From Ruminococcus sp. (GTDB taxonomy: Bacteria; Bacillota; Clostridia; Oscillospirales; Ruminococcaceae), in assembly GCF_016287535.1 (NCBI RefSeq), contig NZ_JAEFAJ010000027.1, forward strand, positions 1 to 46,607: a stretch of 46,607 nucleotides of DNA, read 5' to 3'. Made by a program: the position numbers and the translations under genes. The notes beneath the pieces are model-generated. The model saw nothing but the letters and a program-made list of their open reading frames with translations. It ran no database searches and was not told the DNA's origin. Shown in pieces: positions 1-12,078 of the stretch (the first letter of the stretch is position 1; each line of letters starts with the position of its first letter).

Positions 1-2
1 TA

Positions 3-1681
<1,679 letters not shown>

Positions 1682-1687
<6 letters not shown>

Positions 1688-1715
1688 CCGCTTGGTTACG
1701 CAACCTTATCTTTAA
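1682..1715 (+). terminator. Terminator-like hairpin after the recombinase
   Basis: GCGTAACC pairs perfectly with GGTTACGC across a four-base loop (1682-1701), and the downstream sequence AACCTTATCTTT is moderately T-rich. The stem overlaps the TAA stop codon at 1685-1687, which supports that stop as the true end of the frameshifted gene. Confidence 0.6.
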
Positions 1716-1766
1716 AGAATCAAAACTTCTTTATTAGTACCCGTCTTTAAACAGGCAGGCTTTTCA

Positions 1767-3242
<1,476 letters not shown>

Positions 3243-3366
3243 TTAAACTCCAGATAAAATTTATGAAATCAATATATCGCATCAGCTGTCAGATTTCATT
3301 GAGCTGTACTTCAAATACAGATCAATACCGAAAATATGACAGCGTATATTCAATCAGTTACCGGTA

Positions 3367-4239
3367 TCAGCCCTTTACAGCGCCTGCAGTCAGACCGTCA
3401 ACGATCTGGTTGGAGAATGCGCAATAAACTATTATAGTAGGTAAAAGCGCGATTATGATAGCCGCAAACATCTGCGGATAGTTGGTACCATGCGGTCCGA
3501 CGAATTTTGACAGTGCTACCGGCAGCGTCTTCTTGGCTTCATCAGAGATGAATACCATAGCTACAAGAAGCTCATTCCAGTTGCCGATGAATGTCATAAG
3601 TCCGGTTACGCAAAGACCTGTCTTGCCGAGAGGCAGACATATCCTGTAAAAAATCTGGAAGATATTTGCGCCCTCAATACAGGCACATTCGATAAGTTCA
3701 TTCGGAATACTCTTAAAGAAACCTGTCATAATGAATATCGTTATGGGAAGTGAGAATGTAAGATATGGAATTATAAGTCCTGTAAGGGTATCTGAAAGGT
3801 GTAAATGCGCAAATCTTGTGAACAGAGGGATAAGAACGCAGTGTACAGGTATCATCATACCAGTAAGGAAATAAGTCATGGCAAGCTTTGCACCCTTCCA
3901 GCGCATACGTACAATGCCGAATGCAGCCATTGAGCCGATTATCATGCTCAATACCAGAGCGACAGCGCAGACGATGAATGAGTTAAGCGTTGCTGTGCCA
4001 AGACGTCCTGCTTTCCATGCGAAAGCAAAGTTATCGAATGATATATGTTCAGGGAGAGCAAAAGGAGATGTCATTAATTCCCTTTTGGTCTTGAACGATA
4101 CATTGAACAGCCAGAGCAGAGGTGCGATATATGTCACGGATATCAGTACAAGGAATGCATATATGACCACACGGATCAGTGAAAACTTCTTCTTGGAGTC
4201 AGAATCCAGTTCAGTTACTGCTAATTTTGAAGAACTCAT
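3367..4239 (-). CDS. Sugar ABC transporter permease, MalG type
   Basis: This is one of two integral membrane subunits of a CUT1-type carbohydrate importer. The 290-residue protein has about six hydrophobic segments. The first (RVVIYAFLVLISVTYIAPLLWLF) follows a short charged N-terminus. The EAA loop that docks on the ATPase is seen as ELIECACIEGANIFQIFYR. The C-terminus, IVDGLTAGAVKG, is characteristic of MalG-type subunits. It starts 13 bases after the MalF-type gene, so the two are co-transcribed. No ATPase gene lies in the locus. CUT1 importers in Firmicutes often share one encoded elsewhere (an MsmK-type subunit), and that is my inference here. Confidence 0.93.
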   Translation of the reverse strand: MSSSKLAVTELDSDSKKKFSLIRVVIYAFLVLISVTYIAPLLWLFNVSFKTKRELMTSPFALPEHISFDNFAFAWKAGRLGTATLNSFIVCAVALVLSMIIGSMAAFGIVRMRWKGAKLAMTYFLTGMMIPVHCVLIPLFTRFAHLHLSDTLTGLIIPYLTFSLPITIFIMTGFFKSIPNELIECACIEGANIFQIFYRICLPLGKTGLCVTGLMTFIGNWNELLVAMVFISDEAKKTLPVALSKFVGPHGTNYPQMFAAIIIALLPTIIVYCAFSNQIVDGLTAGAVKG

Positions 4240-4252
4240 TTTCTGTACCTCC

Positions 4253-5143
4253 TTACATTTCGTACTGTTCGGTCTTAACGACCTTATTGATAAACAGCGT
4301 CACTAACAGGCAGAGCACAAGCAGCACCACGCCTATCGCGCTTGCATATCCGTATTTGGAGAACTTGAAGCCCTGCTGATAGAGGTGGGTCGCAAGGACC
4401 TCTGTCCTGTGGTTAGGTCCGCCGCAGTCTGTCATGTTGAAAATAAGGTCGAAGAATTTCAGTGAGCCTATCGCATTCAGAGACATAGCTGTTGCTACCA
4501 TCGGTTTTATCAGAGGAAGCGTTATGTATCTGAAAGTCTTTGCCTTTGTACAGCCGTCGATATAGCTCGCCTCCATGAGAGACTTGTTTATACCCGATAT
4601 CTGTGCCATGTATAGCATCATTGACTGACCTACATACTGCCAGAGAGCAACAAAAGCTATTACCCACATAGGAAGGATGATAGTGCCCCTGGTATCCATC
4701 AGCCAGAGAGGAGGTTCCTTGACTCCCATTTTTTCAAGGAGCTGGTTGATACCGAGCTTCGGGTTGAATATGAACATCCACATCAGTCCGAGAGCTGCCG
4801 AAGAAAGTACGCAGGGAAGATATATTATGTTCTTGAAGGTATTTCGTCCTGCTTTTATGTTTGTCAGAAGAGCTGCGTAGAGAAGACCTACGATAAGCTG
4901 TGACACGCAGGAGAAAACAAGGAAGAACATTGAGTTCTTGATAGCAATGCCGAACGTCTTATCGGAAAGAAGAGCCTTGTAGTTGTCAAGTCCGATGTAA
5001 ACGGGGGCGGTATAGCCTTTATAATCACAGAATGAATAATACACCGACTGAACGATCGGTATAAAAAGCACCAGTGTGAACAAAAGGAATGCAGGAAGCA
5101 TGAAAACAAGTATTGCTTTCTTGTTCCTAAGCATTTTGTCCAT
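4253..5143 (-). CDS. Sugar ABC transporter permease, MalF type
   Basis: This is the second membrane subunit of the CUT1 importer, 296 residues long. It starts with the basic stretch MDKMLRNKKAI and a strong membrane helix, and about six helices can be seen. The EAA motif SLMEASYIDGCTKAKTFRY is intact. RBS AAAGGAGT lies shortly before the ATG. It follows the binding-protein gene after a gap of 104 bases that holds a strong hairpin, so it is probably transcribed at a lower level than the binding protein. Its partners are the MalG-type permease and the lipoprotein upstream. The sugar is not readable from the sequence, but the adjacent GH51 and GH43 enzymes suggest arabinoxylan or arabinan oligosaccharides. 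Confidence 0.93.
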   Translation of the reverse strand: MDKMLRNKKAILVFMLPAFLLFTLVLFIPIVQSVYYSFCDYKGYTAPVYIGLDNYKALLSDKTFGIAIKNSMFFLVFSCVSQLIVGLLYAALLTNIKAGRNTFKNIIYLPCVLSSAALGLMWMFIFNPKLGINQLLEKMGVKEPPLWLMDTRGTIILPMWVIAFVALWQYVGQSMMLYMAQISGINKSLMEASYIDGCTKAKTFRYITLPLIKPMVATAMSLNAIGSLKFFDLIFNMTDCGGPNHRTEVLATHLYQQGFKFSKYGYASAIGVVLLVLCLLVTLFINKVVKTEQYEM

Positions 5144-5193
5144 GCTGGACCAACTCCTTTCAGAAGATCGATATGTTAAAAAAGGGTTAAAAA

Positions 5194-5226
5194 CAATATA
5201 GGGGCGTATGATACGCCTCTATATTG
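5194..5226 (-). terminator. Intercistronic hairpin between binding protein and permeases
   Basis: CAATATAGGGGCGTA pairs with TACGCCTCTATATTG around a three-base loop, giving 15 pairs with one G-U. On the minus strand it is followed by TTTTTAACCCTTTTTT. It sits between the binding-protein stop and the permease start, where a leaky terminator or 3'-end stabiliser would raise binding protein over permease. Confidence 0.75.
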
Positions 5227-5247
5227 CTTTTCATAATTAAGCAGAAA

Positions 5248-6582
5248 TTACTTTCTGCAGTTAGCCTTGTAGAATTCCTCCATGTCCTTTGCAGCGTCTG
5301 CAGGCTTCATGTCGCCGAGGAATACAGCAACCATTGTATCGTCGAAGTGAGCACCTGTCTCAGTTGTAGGCATTGATTCATTGTAGAAACCGAATGTTCC
5401 CTTTGCCTTGCCGAATACATCCATAACGTATGAGAGCTGCTTGGGAGCTACTTCCGGATCATACTTAACCTTTGTTACAGGGATCTTACCGCCTTTTTCT
5501 GCTGTGTACTTCTGAGCTGTATCATCAGTGAAGTACTTGATGAGAGCTGCTGAAGCCTCAGGATACTTTGTAGATGAGCTCATGCAGAGTGAATCGGACT
5601 TAGCGATGATTCTTTCAACGCCGGGGAACTGGAATACGCCGCACTTTGACTCAAAGTCTGCGTTAGCACCGTTCATCTGAGCGATTACCCATGAACCCTG
5701 AATAAGAATAGCTGCCTCTTCGTTGTAGAAGTTAGCTGTAGCAACGTCGTTTGTATCGCCGGCTGCTGATCTCTGGAAGTACTTGGAGAACTGGATAAGC
5801 TTGTTGCATACGTTCTCAAGCTTGCCGTCTTCCCATGAAGCGGAACCGTCAGCGAGCTTAGGAAGGTCAACGCCCTCAGCCTCACAGAGATAACCTGCTA
5901 CCATTGAGAGACACCATGCAGTACCTGCGGAAATAGTTACAGGAGTATAGCCTGCATTCTCAAGCTTTTCACAGGCATCGATCATTTCGTCCCAGTTGGT
6001 AGGAACAGAAGCGCCCGCATCCTTAAACATCTCTGTGTTGTAGAAGCAGCAGGCAGCTGCGGTATTCAGCGGAACAGCATATATCTTGCCATCGTATGTC
6101 TGCTGTGTAAATACAGCGTCGCTTGTGAATGTTTCCTTCCAGCCGTCCTTGTTGAGATATTCATCAAGAGGAGCTGCGATGCCGGGCGCAACATAGTCTG
6201 TGAGCTGCGGTCCGGGGCTTACGATGAATACGTCAGGTGTTTCATTTGCTGCAACAAGAGCATTGAGCTTATTGTAATACTCCTCAAGGGATGTAGTAAT
6301 AGGTGTTACATGATACTTGCCCTTATAATCGTTATTGAATCTCTCGATAGTCTCCTTGTAGCCAAGCGAGATAAGATCCTCAGTAGCATTGAGGTCATCC
6401 CAGAACATCCAGGTGATCTCCTGAACCTTTTCTGAACTGTTGTTTGTGGTCGCAGAACTATTGGATCCGCTGTTACTGCTTGATGAATCATCGGATCCGC
6501 TGGTACCGTTGCTGCAGCCTGCAAGTGTTGTAGCGAACATTGCTGCTGACATAAGTGTTGCTAAGAGTCTTATTTTTTTCAT
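5248..6582 (-). CDS. Sugar-binding lipoprotein of the ABC importer
   Basis: This is the extracellular solute-binding protein (family 1) that captures sugar and delivers it to the two downstream permeases. The start chosen is the ATG at 6582: AGGAGG stands eight bases before it, and it opens directly into the lipoprotein signal MKKIRLLATLMSAAMFATTLAGC, with Cys23 as the lipid anchor. The open frame extends further upstream but without signal or ribosome site. A Ser/Asn-rich linker follows the cysteine, then the binding fold (VQEITWMFWDDLN onward). The mature protein of about 420 residues is normal for the family. It is first in the operon, behind a consensus promoter with a leader of about 120 bases. 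Confidence 0.93.
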   Translation of the reverse strand: MKKIRLLATLMSAAMFATTLAGCSNGTSGSDDSSSSNSGSNSSATTNNSSEKVQEITWMFWDDLNATEDLISLGYKETIERFNNDYKGKYHVTPITTSLEEYYNKLNALVAANETPDVFIVSPGPQLTDYVAPGIAAPLDEYLNKDGWKETFTSDAVFTQQTYDGKIYAVPLNTAAACCFYNTEMFKDAGASVPTNWDEMIDACEKLENAGYTPVTISAGTAWCLSMVAGYLCEAEGVDLPKLADGSASWEDGKLENVCNKLIQFSKYFQRSAAGDTNDVATANFYNEEAAILIQGSWVIAQMNGANADFESKCGVFQFPGVERIIAKSDSLCMSSSTKYPEASAALIKYFTDDTAQKYTAEKGGKIPVTKVKYDPEVAPKQLSYVMDVFGKAKGTFGFYNESMPTTETGAHFDDTMVAVFLGDMKPADAAKDMEEFYKANCRK

Positions 6583-6707
6583 TACCATTACCTCCTGGTT
6601 AAGTACCGCACGAAACATACCTTTATAACTGACATATCCATATGCCGACCGGCAGGTTTTCACGGTTATCCCAAATTTGATATGGCACCTCTTCGGTGTC
6701 TTTGTAA

Positions 6708-6736
6708 ATCTTACCATATTATTAACAAGTTGTCAA
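6708..6736 (-). promoter_or_regulatory. Promoter of the sugar importer operon
   Basis: Read on the minus strand this is TTGACA, a 17-base spacer, then TAAGAT. The leader between it and the start codon holds two short dyads, GGCACC/GGTGTC and TGCCG-GT-CGGCA, which are possible repressor sites. The binding partner is unknown. Confidence 0.7.
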
Positions 6737-6828
6737 TAAATATATGTAATAACGGCAAAAAATGATTAAAATCCCCTTGTTTTAATATATACATAGCAAA
6801 AAACGGTCAGATTTTTCCCTGTTCTGTA

Positions 6829-6857
6829 TTGCAATTTGTACAGTTTAATGTTAGAAT
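6829..6857 (+). promoter_or_regulatory. Promoter of the esterase-GH43 pair
   Basis: TTGCAA, a 17-base spacer and TAGAAT lie 47 bases before the esterase start. This promoter diverges from that of the importer operon about 92 bases away, so both sides could share one regulator. Confidence 0.6.
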
Positions 6858-6903
6858 ATTTTCAGTATGATAAAACACATTTTATGATAAAGGAGCTGAC
6901 ACA

Positions 6904-8412
6904 ATGCTAAGGATAGCAAATACCAAAAACGGACAGGTGCGTGGTCTGCCAGCAGCGGACCCAAGGATAACCTCATTCAAGGGAATCCCCTTCGCCGCTC
7001 CGCCTGTGGGTGAGAACCGCTGGCGTGCTCCGCAGCCCGCCGGAAACTGGCAGGGTGTGCGAAACTGCTTCGAATTCGCACCGATATCCGTTCAGGATAC
7101 CCCAGGCATAGGTGACGATGTATACTGCCGTGAATGGCACGTAGATCCCGATATTCCCATGAGCGAAGACTGTCTTTACCTTAATGTATGGACGAACGCA
7201 AAGTCCGCGGATGAGCGCAAGCCCGTGCTTGTATGGTTCTTCGGCGGCGGTTTTCAGTGGGGCTACACATCTGAAATGGAATTTGACGGCGAACGTCTCG
7301 CAAGGAGAGATATCGTTGTAGTAACTGTGAATTACCGCTTGGGTGCGCTGGGCTTTCTCTGCCACCCGCAGCTTACAAAGGAGCAGTCCGATGCTCCCTG
7401 TAATTTCGGCTGTCTCGACCAGCAGGCTGGTCTGAGATGGGTCCGCCGGAATATCGCAAACTTCGGCGGTGATCCTGATAATATAACCATAGCGGGTCAG
7501 TCCGCAGGCGGCGGCAGTGTAACGGCGCAGATGGCTTGCCATGACAACGAAGGTGATTTCAAAAGGGCTGTGGTAATGAGCGGTATGTTTGGCTCGCCTT
7601 ATGAGGTAAATGAATTCTTCCTTGCTCAGAGTCCCGAACAGGCAGGCAAAAAGGGAGAAAGGCTTTTCGAGTATCTTGGTGTTAAAACTCTTGAAGAAGC
7701 AAGAAAGCTTGATGCCGATTATATCCGCAGCAAGTATTCCGAGCTTCGCAATAACGGAGAGATGTTCTTCACGATAGTGCAGGACGGGCACTTCTGCACA
7801 GAGGACCCCATGGAGGCTTTTAAGAATGGCACACGGCTCCGTGTACCGGTTATGGGCGGCAATACAGGTGACGAATTCATTGAATGCATCCATGCGGCAG
7901 ATGACGATGAACTTGCAATAAAAGCAAAGAAGTATTTCGGAGTCAAGGCTGAAGAGTTCATGTCATTTCCTGAAGCCAGAGTCAGAACTGATTCCGGTTA
8001 TTCGCCAGTTTCCTCCCCTGAGCTCGGCGTAAAGCAGGCTTTCCTCGGCGAGAGCAGGCAGAATGATCCCCAAAACTGCTACTATTACCGCTTCATTCCG
8101 GATATACCCGGCAGGGATTCACCTGGAACATTCCACTCTGTTGATCTATGGTTCTTCTTCGAGACGCTGGCAAAATGCAGCAGACCATTTGAGGGCAGAC
8201 ATTACGATCTTGCAAGACAGATGTGCGATTACTGGGCAAACTTCATCAGGACCGGAGACCCCAACGGCTATGATATCAACGGCAACAGGCTCCCGGAATG
8301 GAAGCCATATACCGATGCCGACCGAAATGAGATGCTGTTCACAAGTGAAGGTGCAAAGGCATCTGCTGAGCAGAACAGCTTCGTTAGATTTCTGCTCAGT
8401 GCAATAAAATAA
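6904..8412 (+). CDS. Type-B carboxylesterase
   Basis: This is an alpha/beta-hydrolase of the carboxylesterase type-B family, which splits carboxylic esters. It has 502 residues, the usual size. The family signature SEDCLYLNVW lies at about 87-96. The oxyanion-hole motif WFFGGGF is at 111-117, and the nucleophile elbow GQSAGGGS gives Ser200. A C-terminal histidine in GTFHSVDLW fits the catalytic His, and an acidic residue in GDEFIEC is the likely third member. RBS AAGGAG lies eight bases before the ATG. There is no signal peptide, so it is cytoplasmic. Its place before the GH43 gene suggests removal of acetyl or aromatic acyl groups from imported xylo-oligosaccharides, but the substrate is inference. 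Confidence 0.9.
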   Translation: MLRIANTKNGQVRGLPAADPRITSFKGIPFAAPPVGENRWRAPQPAGNWQGVRNCFEFAPISVQDTPGIGDDVYCREWHVDPDIPMSEDCLYLNVWTNAKSADERKPVLVWFFGGGFQWGYTSEMEFDGERLARRDIVVVTVNYRLGALGFLCHPQLTKEQSDAPCNFGCLDQQAGLRWVRRNIANFGGDPDNITIAGQSAGGGSVTAQMACHDNEGDFKRAVVMSGMFGSPYEVNEFFLAQSPEQAGKKGERLFEYLGVKTLEEARKLDADYIRSKYSELRNNGEMFFTIVQDGHFCTEDPMEAFKNGTRLRVPVMGGNTGDEFIECIHAADDDELAIKAKKYFGVKAEEFMSFPEARVRTDSGYSPVSSPELGVKQAFLGESRQNDPQNCYYYRFIPDIPGRDSPGTFHSVDLWFFFETLAKCSRPFEGRHYDLARQMCDYWANFIRTGDPNGYDINGNRLPEWKPYTDADRNEMLFTSEGAKASAEQNSFVRFLLSAIK

Positions 8413-8424
8413 GGAGGTTTTTTT

Positions 8425-9825
8425 ATGAACAGGAAACAGGCATTCAATCCCTATCTTCCCAGCTGGGAATATATACCCGATGGCGAGCCGTATGTATTCG
8501 GCGACCGTGTATACGTCTACGGTTCTCACGACTTCTGGAACGGCTATGTATTCTGCATGGGTGACTACGTATGTTGGTCAGCACCCGTTGATGATCTGGG
8601 GAACTGGCGCTATGAGGGCGTTATTTATCCGAGAAACGCCGACCCAATGAACAAGGACGGCCATATGTGCCTTTACGCCCCCGACGTTACCATAGGTCCC
8701 GACGGAAGATACTATCTCTACTATGTTCTTGACAAGGTGGGAGTTATGTCCGTTGCGGTATGCGACGAGCCCGCAGGCAAGTATGAGTTCTACGGCTATG
8801 TTCACTATCCTGACGGCACACGTCTCGGAGAGAGAGAGGGAGATGAACCGCAGTTCGACCCCGGTATTATAACCGAGGGTGACAAGACCTATATGTACAG
8901 CGGATTCTGTCCCGAAGGCGACAAGTCCAGGACAGGTTCAAAGGTGGTCACACTTGATAAGGATATGCTGACTGTTATCACCGAGCCTCAGGTAATAGTG
9001 CCTGGAATCTGTTACAGCACAGGCACTCAGTTTGAGGGACACGCCTTCTTTGAGGCTTCGTCCATACGCAAAGTGAACGGTAAATACTATTTCATATACT
9101 CCTCAGAAGTCATGCATGAGCTCTGCTACGCTGTCAGTGATGATCCGCTCAAAGGATTCAGCTACGGCGGTGTGCTGGTCAGCAACACCGATCTGCATAT
9201 TGATACCTACAAGCCGGCAGATATGCCCGCAAACCGCGGTGCCAACAACCACGGCAGCATAATTGAGATCAATGGTGAATGGTATATCTTCTATCACAGA
9301 CATACCAACGGCACATGGTTCTCAAGACAGGGCTGCGCTGAAAAGCTCACCCTCAATGGCGACGGAAGCTTCGATCAGGCTGAGATTACTTCCTGCGGTC
9401 TCAACGGCGGTCCTCTTGTGGGCAAGGGCGAATACCCGGCTTATATCGCCTGCAATATCTTCGGCAGAAAACCTGAAATATATATCGGTGACCTCAATGC
9501 CCCGCGTATAGTTCAGGACGGCAAGGACGGAGACGAGGAGATCGGATATATAGCCAATATCAAAGAGGGTACCAATATCGGCTTCAAATTCTTTGACTGC
9601 AAGGGCATTACTAAGGTCAGCATTACGACCAGAGGCTACGGCGGCGGCGCTTTCGCCGTCAAGACCGCCTGGGACGGCGAAGAACTCGGTGAGATTGAGA
9701 TCGAAAACAGTAACGTATGGAAAAAATCCACTGCCGATATCAGTATCCCCGACGGCGTTAACGCTATCTGGTTCACCTTCAAGGGCACCGGCAACCCAAG
9801 CCTCGGCTCATTCACTCTGGAGTGA
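8425..9825 (+). CDS. GH43 glycosidase with C-terminal beta-sandwich (CBM6-like)
   Basis: This inverting glycosidase of family 43 (xylosidase or arabinofuranosidase activities) has a five-bladed beta-propeller at about 8-335. Candidate catalytic residues are Asp19 (IPDGEPYVFG) as base, Asp87 (LYAPDVTIGPDG) as modulator and Glu210 (FFEASSIRK) as acid. The last ~120 residues (DEEIGYIANIKEGTNIGFKFF to the end) form a separate beta-rich module resembling CBM6. There is no signal peptide, so it should work on imported oligosaccharides. It starts 12 bases after the esterase stop, behind AAGGAGG, and shares its transcript. Substrate specificity within GH43 cannot be read from the sequence. Confidence 0.92.
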   Translation: MNRKQAFNPYLPSWEYIPDGEPYVFGDRVYVYGSHDFWNGYVFCMGDYVCWSAPVDDLGNWRYEGVIYPRNADPMNKDGHMCLYAPDVTIGPDGRYYLYYVLDKVGVMSVAVCDEPAGKYEFYGYVHYPDGTRLGEREGDEPQFDPGIITEGDKTYMYSGFCPEGDKSRTGSKVVTLDKDMLTVITEPQVIVPGICYSTGTQFEGHAFFEASSIRKVNGKYYFIYSSEVMHELCYAVSDDPLKGFSYGGVLVSNTDLHIDTYKPADMPANRGANNHGSIIEINGEWYIFYHRHTNGTWFSRQGCAEKLTLNGDGSFDQAEITSCGLNGGPLVGKGEYPAYIACNIFGRKPEIYIGDLNAPRIVQDGKDGDEEIGYIANIKEGTNIGFKFFDCKGITKVSITTRGYGGGAFAVKTAWDGEELGEIEIENSNVWKKSTADISIPDGVNAIWFTFKGTGNPSLGSFTLE

Positions 9826-9950
9826 TAATATTTCCGCAGCTGCTGCACTTACACAGAATTATATATCCCTTACTGAGCAGATGTGCTTGAAAAATTTTCT
9901 TTCCCAATGCTTTGATTCCGTTTTTTAACGCTCCTTGACAGGGAATAAAA

Positions 9951-9990
9951 AAGATGTACCGTCTGAGGCGGTACATCTTATACTTTATTT
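9951..9990. terminator. Bidirectional terminator after the GH43 gene
   Basis: AAGATGTACCG pairs perfectly with CGGTACATCTT around a seven-base loop. It is followed by TATACTTTATTT on the plus strand and preceded by AATAAAAA, so it can end transcripts from both sides: the GH43 gene and the convergent lipoprotein gene. Confidence 0.85.
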
Positions 9991-10098
9991 GAGTATGTAC
10001 TATATCCGCAAGCTTTTTTCATACAGTTAAGACTGTATTCAGCTGTGCGGAAAATATTACCATTACTTCAAGGACAGTAATGATTCACAGGACTTTTC

Positions 10099-11109
10099 TT
10101 ATTGTTCATCAGAAATAAAATCGCTCATCTTCCATTCTCCGTTTTCCTTTATAAATACTACCGTTCCGTAACTTTTTGATCTGATAGTATTTACTTCAAC
10201 ATGGGTCGCATTGAACTGATTTTCATCTACAACTGATATTTCAAAGCCGCTTGGCTTAAATTCATATGTGGTTCCGGCGCCGTCCAATTCATAAATAACG
10301 CCATCCTTTTCCATGAAACGTATTTCACAACCGCTCATAAGCTGATCTTTATATTTGCCTGTAAACTGAGTATTGATAACATCTTTCAAAACATTCAGAG
10401 ACGGCACCATCGAAAAATCAGTTACTTTGTAATACTCACTATCATCTTCTGTAAATGCAACTTCCTCGCTGTGAGGAACACCATGACAGAACGTATTGTT
10501 GAGATCATTAAATGAACCAAGTCTTTCAGCGGCTATCTCGCTATAAGTCATGCCAGCCCTGTCACGGGCAAGACGACTTGAATTTCCGTTTCCGAAACGA
10601 AGCTCATAAGGTGCAGATTCAAGATAATATCCGTCATGGCTTCCGAAAGAATCTCCTGAAAATGTCAGTATCTGGATCTTGGTTCCGCCAATCTCATCAT
10701 AGCGATGCTTTACAGTTCCTGTTGTTACATTACCGTCAGGATCGGTATATTTATATGTTGCGTCTTCATATATAACTACGTCTCCGCACTCCTTGCCGTC
10801 TACGTAAACATAGCTGTTTTGCGGCACCTGATATCTCCACAAGCCAACAAATGGCTTTATGCTCTCATAATCAGTATTCTCTTCTGCAGAAGCCTCTTCG
10901 GCAGGCTGATTAGCGTCAGTAACCGTCTGTTCAGCTGATACTGAAGTGAGCTGAGTCTCTTTAGCAGTTGTTTCTTCCTTGTCTGAAATAACCGCTGAGT
11001 TTTCAAAACCGCTGCCCGACACACCGCTGCTAACAGTGTTTTTCTCTCCGCATCCAGCAATTCCCAACGACATCGCGGTTAAAACAGATAATATAATTGC
11101 CTTTTTCAT
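10099..11109 (-). CDS. Lipoprotein of unknown function
   Basis: I do not recognise the family. The protein has 336 residues and a clear lipoprotein signal, MKKAIILSVLTAMSLGIAGC, with Cys20 as the anchor. A Ser/Thr/Glu-rich linker runs to about residue 80. A folded region then starts at YESIKPFVGLWRYQVPQNSYVYVDG, which looks like a small beta-barrel of the kind that opens with a GxW motif. A second acidic region (EEVAFTEDDSEYYKVTDF) leads to a C-terminal part rich in beta strands. It should be anchored on the outer face of the membrane. AAAGGAG lies nine bases before the ATG. It stands alone, convergent with the GH43 gene. Function is not assigned. Confidence 0.8.
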   Translation of the reverse strand: MKKAIILSVLTAMSLGIAGCGEKNTVSSGVSGSGFENSAVISDKEETTAKETQLTSVSAEQTVTDANQPAEEASAEENTDYESIKPFVGLWRYQVPQNSYVYVDGKECGDVVIYEDATYKYTDPDGNVTTGTVKHRYDEIGGTKIQILTFSGDSFGSHDGYYLESAPYELRFGNGNSSRLARDRAGMTYSEIAAERLGSFNDLNNTFCHGVPHSEEVAFTEDDSEYYKVTDFSMVPSLNVLKDVINTQFTGKYKDQLMSGCEIRFMEKDGVIYELDGAGTTYEFKPSGFEISVVDENQFNATHVEVNTIRSKSYGTVVFIKENGEWKMSDFISDEQ

Positions 11110-11282
11110 AATAGCATCTCCTTTAGATTTTCATATCATTTTTTATGATCTGTTATAATATACGAAAGCTGCAGTAGCATTCAGACAAAAAACTGAAAAT
11201 TAAAAAAATTTATTTTGACAGCAGCTTTTAGTTGTTCAATCCTCTCCGTGAAATGAATACGCCTCATTATCATTTTTCAATA

Positions 11283-11374
11283 TTGACAAACATATATGCT
11301 TCTGATATTATAAATACAAGAAAATGTGTCTTATTCCTGATACAACACAAGTTCAGTTCGTGGTATTGATGTCA
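11283..11374 (+). repeat. Promoter-leader element, copy A
   Basis: TTGACA at 11283, a 17-base spacer and TATTAT at 11306-11311 form a near-consensus promoter. The leader that follows ends in TGGTATTGATGTCA. The same promoter, the same TCTGA next to the -10 box and the same end recur at 42267-42352. The element drives the broken GrpB gene here. It could be a duplicated promoter or the edge of a small mobile element. Confidence 0.6.
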
Positions 11375-11403
11375 GTGAAACAGACTCTATCGGATGTGCC
11401 GGA

Positions 11404-11949
11404 ATGAGCATAGGACTGCGGCGGAAAACTGTTGCTGTTGAACCGCACAGTAAAGAATGGGAAACATCTGCAAGTCAGACAATAAAACTGCTGAAGGAGC
11501 TTCTTGCAGACGCTGCTGCGGATATACAGCACATCGGGAGCACGGCTGTACGCGGTATCTGTGCAAAGCCTATTATAGACATAGCGGTTGGAGTTCCGGT
11601 GCTTGAAAACATACTGAAAATGAATGATGTGCTCGAAAAAAGCGGTTTCATTTTCCGTGGCCAGGACCTACCTGAACAGTATCTGTATGTATGCGGTGAA
11701 TATGATTTCAGAACACACCATATCCACGCTGTGAAGTACGCTTCATAGGCATGGAACAATTATATTGATATGCGTGACTATCTGAACTGCCATGAGACTG
11801 ACGCGAAAGCCTACTCTGAGTTGAAACAGTCACTTGCAGAACGCTTTCACAATGACAGGGAGACCTATATCGCAAAGAAAAGCGACTTTATCAATGATTT
11901 GCTCAGTAAGGCGAAGGTCTGGGGAGAGCTTGCTGACAGAACCATGTAA
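11404..11949 (+). pseudogene. GrpB/UPF0157 family protein, nonsense codon in mid-gene
   Basis: This is a member of the GrpB family, which has a nucleotidyltransferase-like fold; the biological role of most members is unknown. The N-terminal signature is intact: QHIGSTAVRGICAKPIIDIAVGV at about 46-66, then LYVCGEYDFRTHHIHAV. After codon 114 an in-frame TAG (11746-11748) interrupts the gene. The same frame continues without another stop through AWNNYIDMRDYLNCHETDAKAY and ends at the TAA at 11949, giving 181 codons, the family's usual length. The loss therefore looks like a single substitution. The ribosome site is weak, but copy A of the promoter-leader element stands in front. Read-through or an assembly error would restore a full protein. 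Confidence 0.85.
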
Positions 11950-11962
11950 AAGCTCTCACCGC

Positions 11963-12051
11963 AATAATGTTCCAACAATGATGTAAAATCCCCTCATCAC
12001 GCATGGGCATCTCTGCTCCGGCTGACGAGGGGATTCTTTTACAACATTATT
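11963..12051. terminator. Long inverted repeat and terminator between GrpB and the redox operon
   Basis: The core pairs TCCCCTC with GAGGGGA, and the match extends outward through GTAAAA and CTTTTAC to AATAATGTT and AACATTATT. TTCTTTTAC follows on the plus strand. It separates two convergent genes. The arms are longer than a terminator needs, which leaves a small inverted-repeat element possible. Confidence 0.65.
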
Positions 12052-12078
12052 ATAATAACACTTCATCAAATACTCATT

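Noticed and set aside
6973..7893. 306-codon open frame on the minus strand
   Set aside because: It is the shadow of the carboxylesterase gene, whose motifs and ribosome site are clear on the plus strand.
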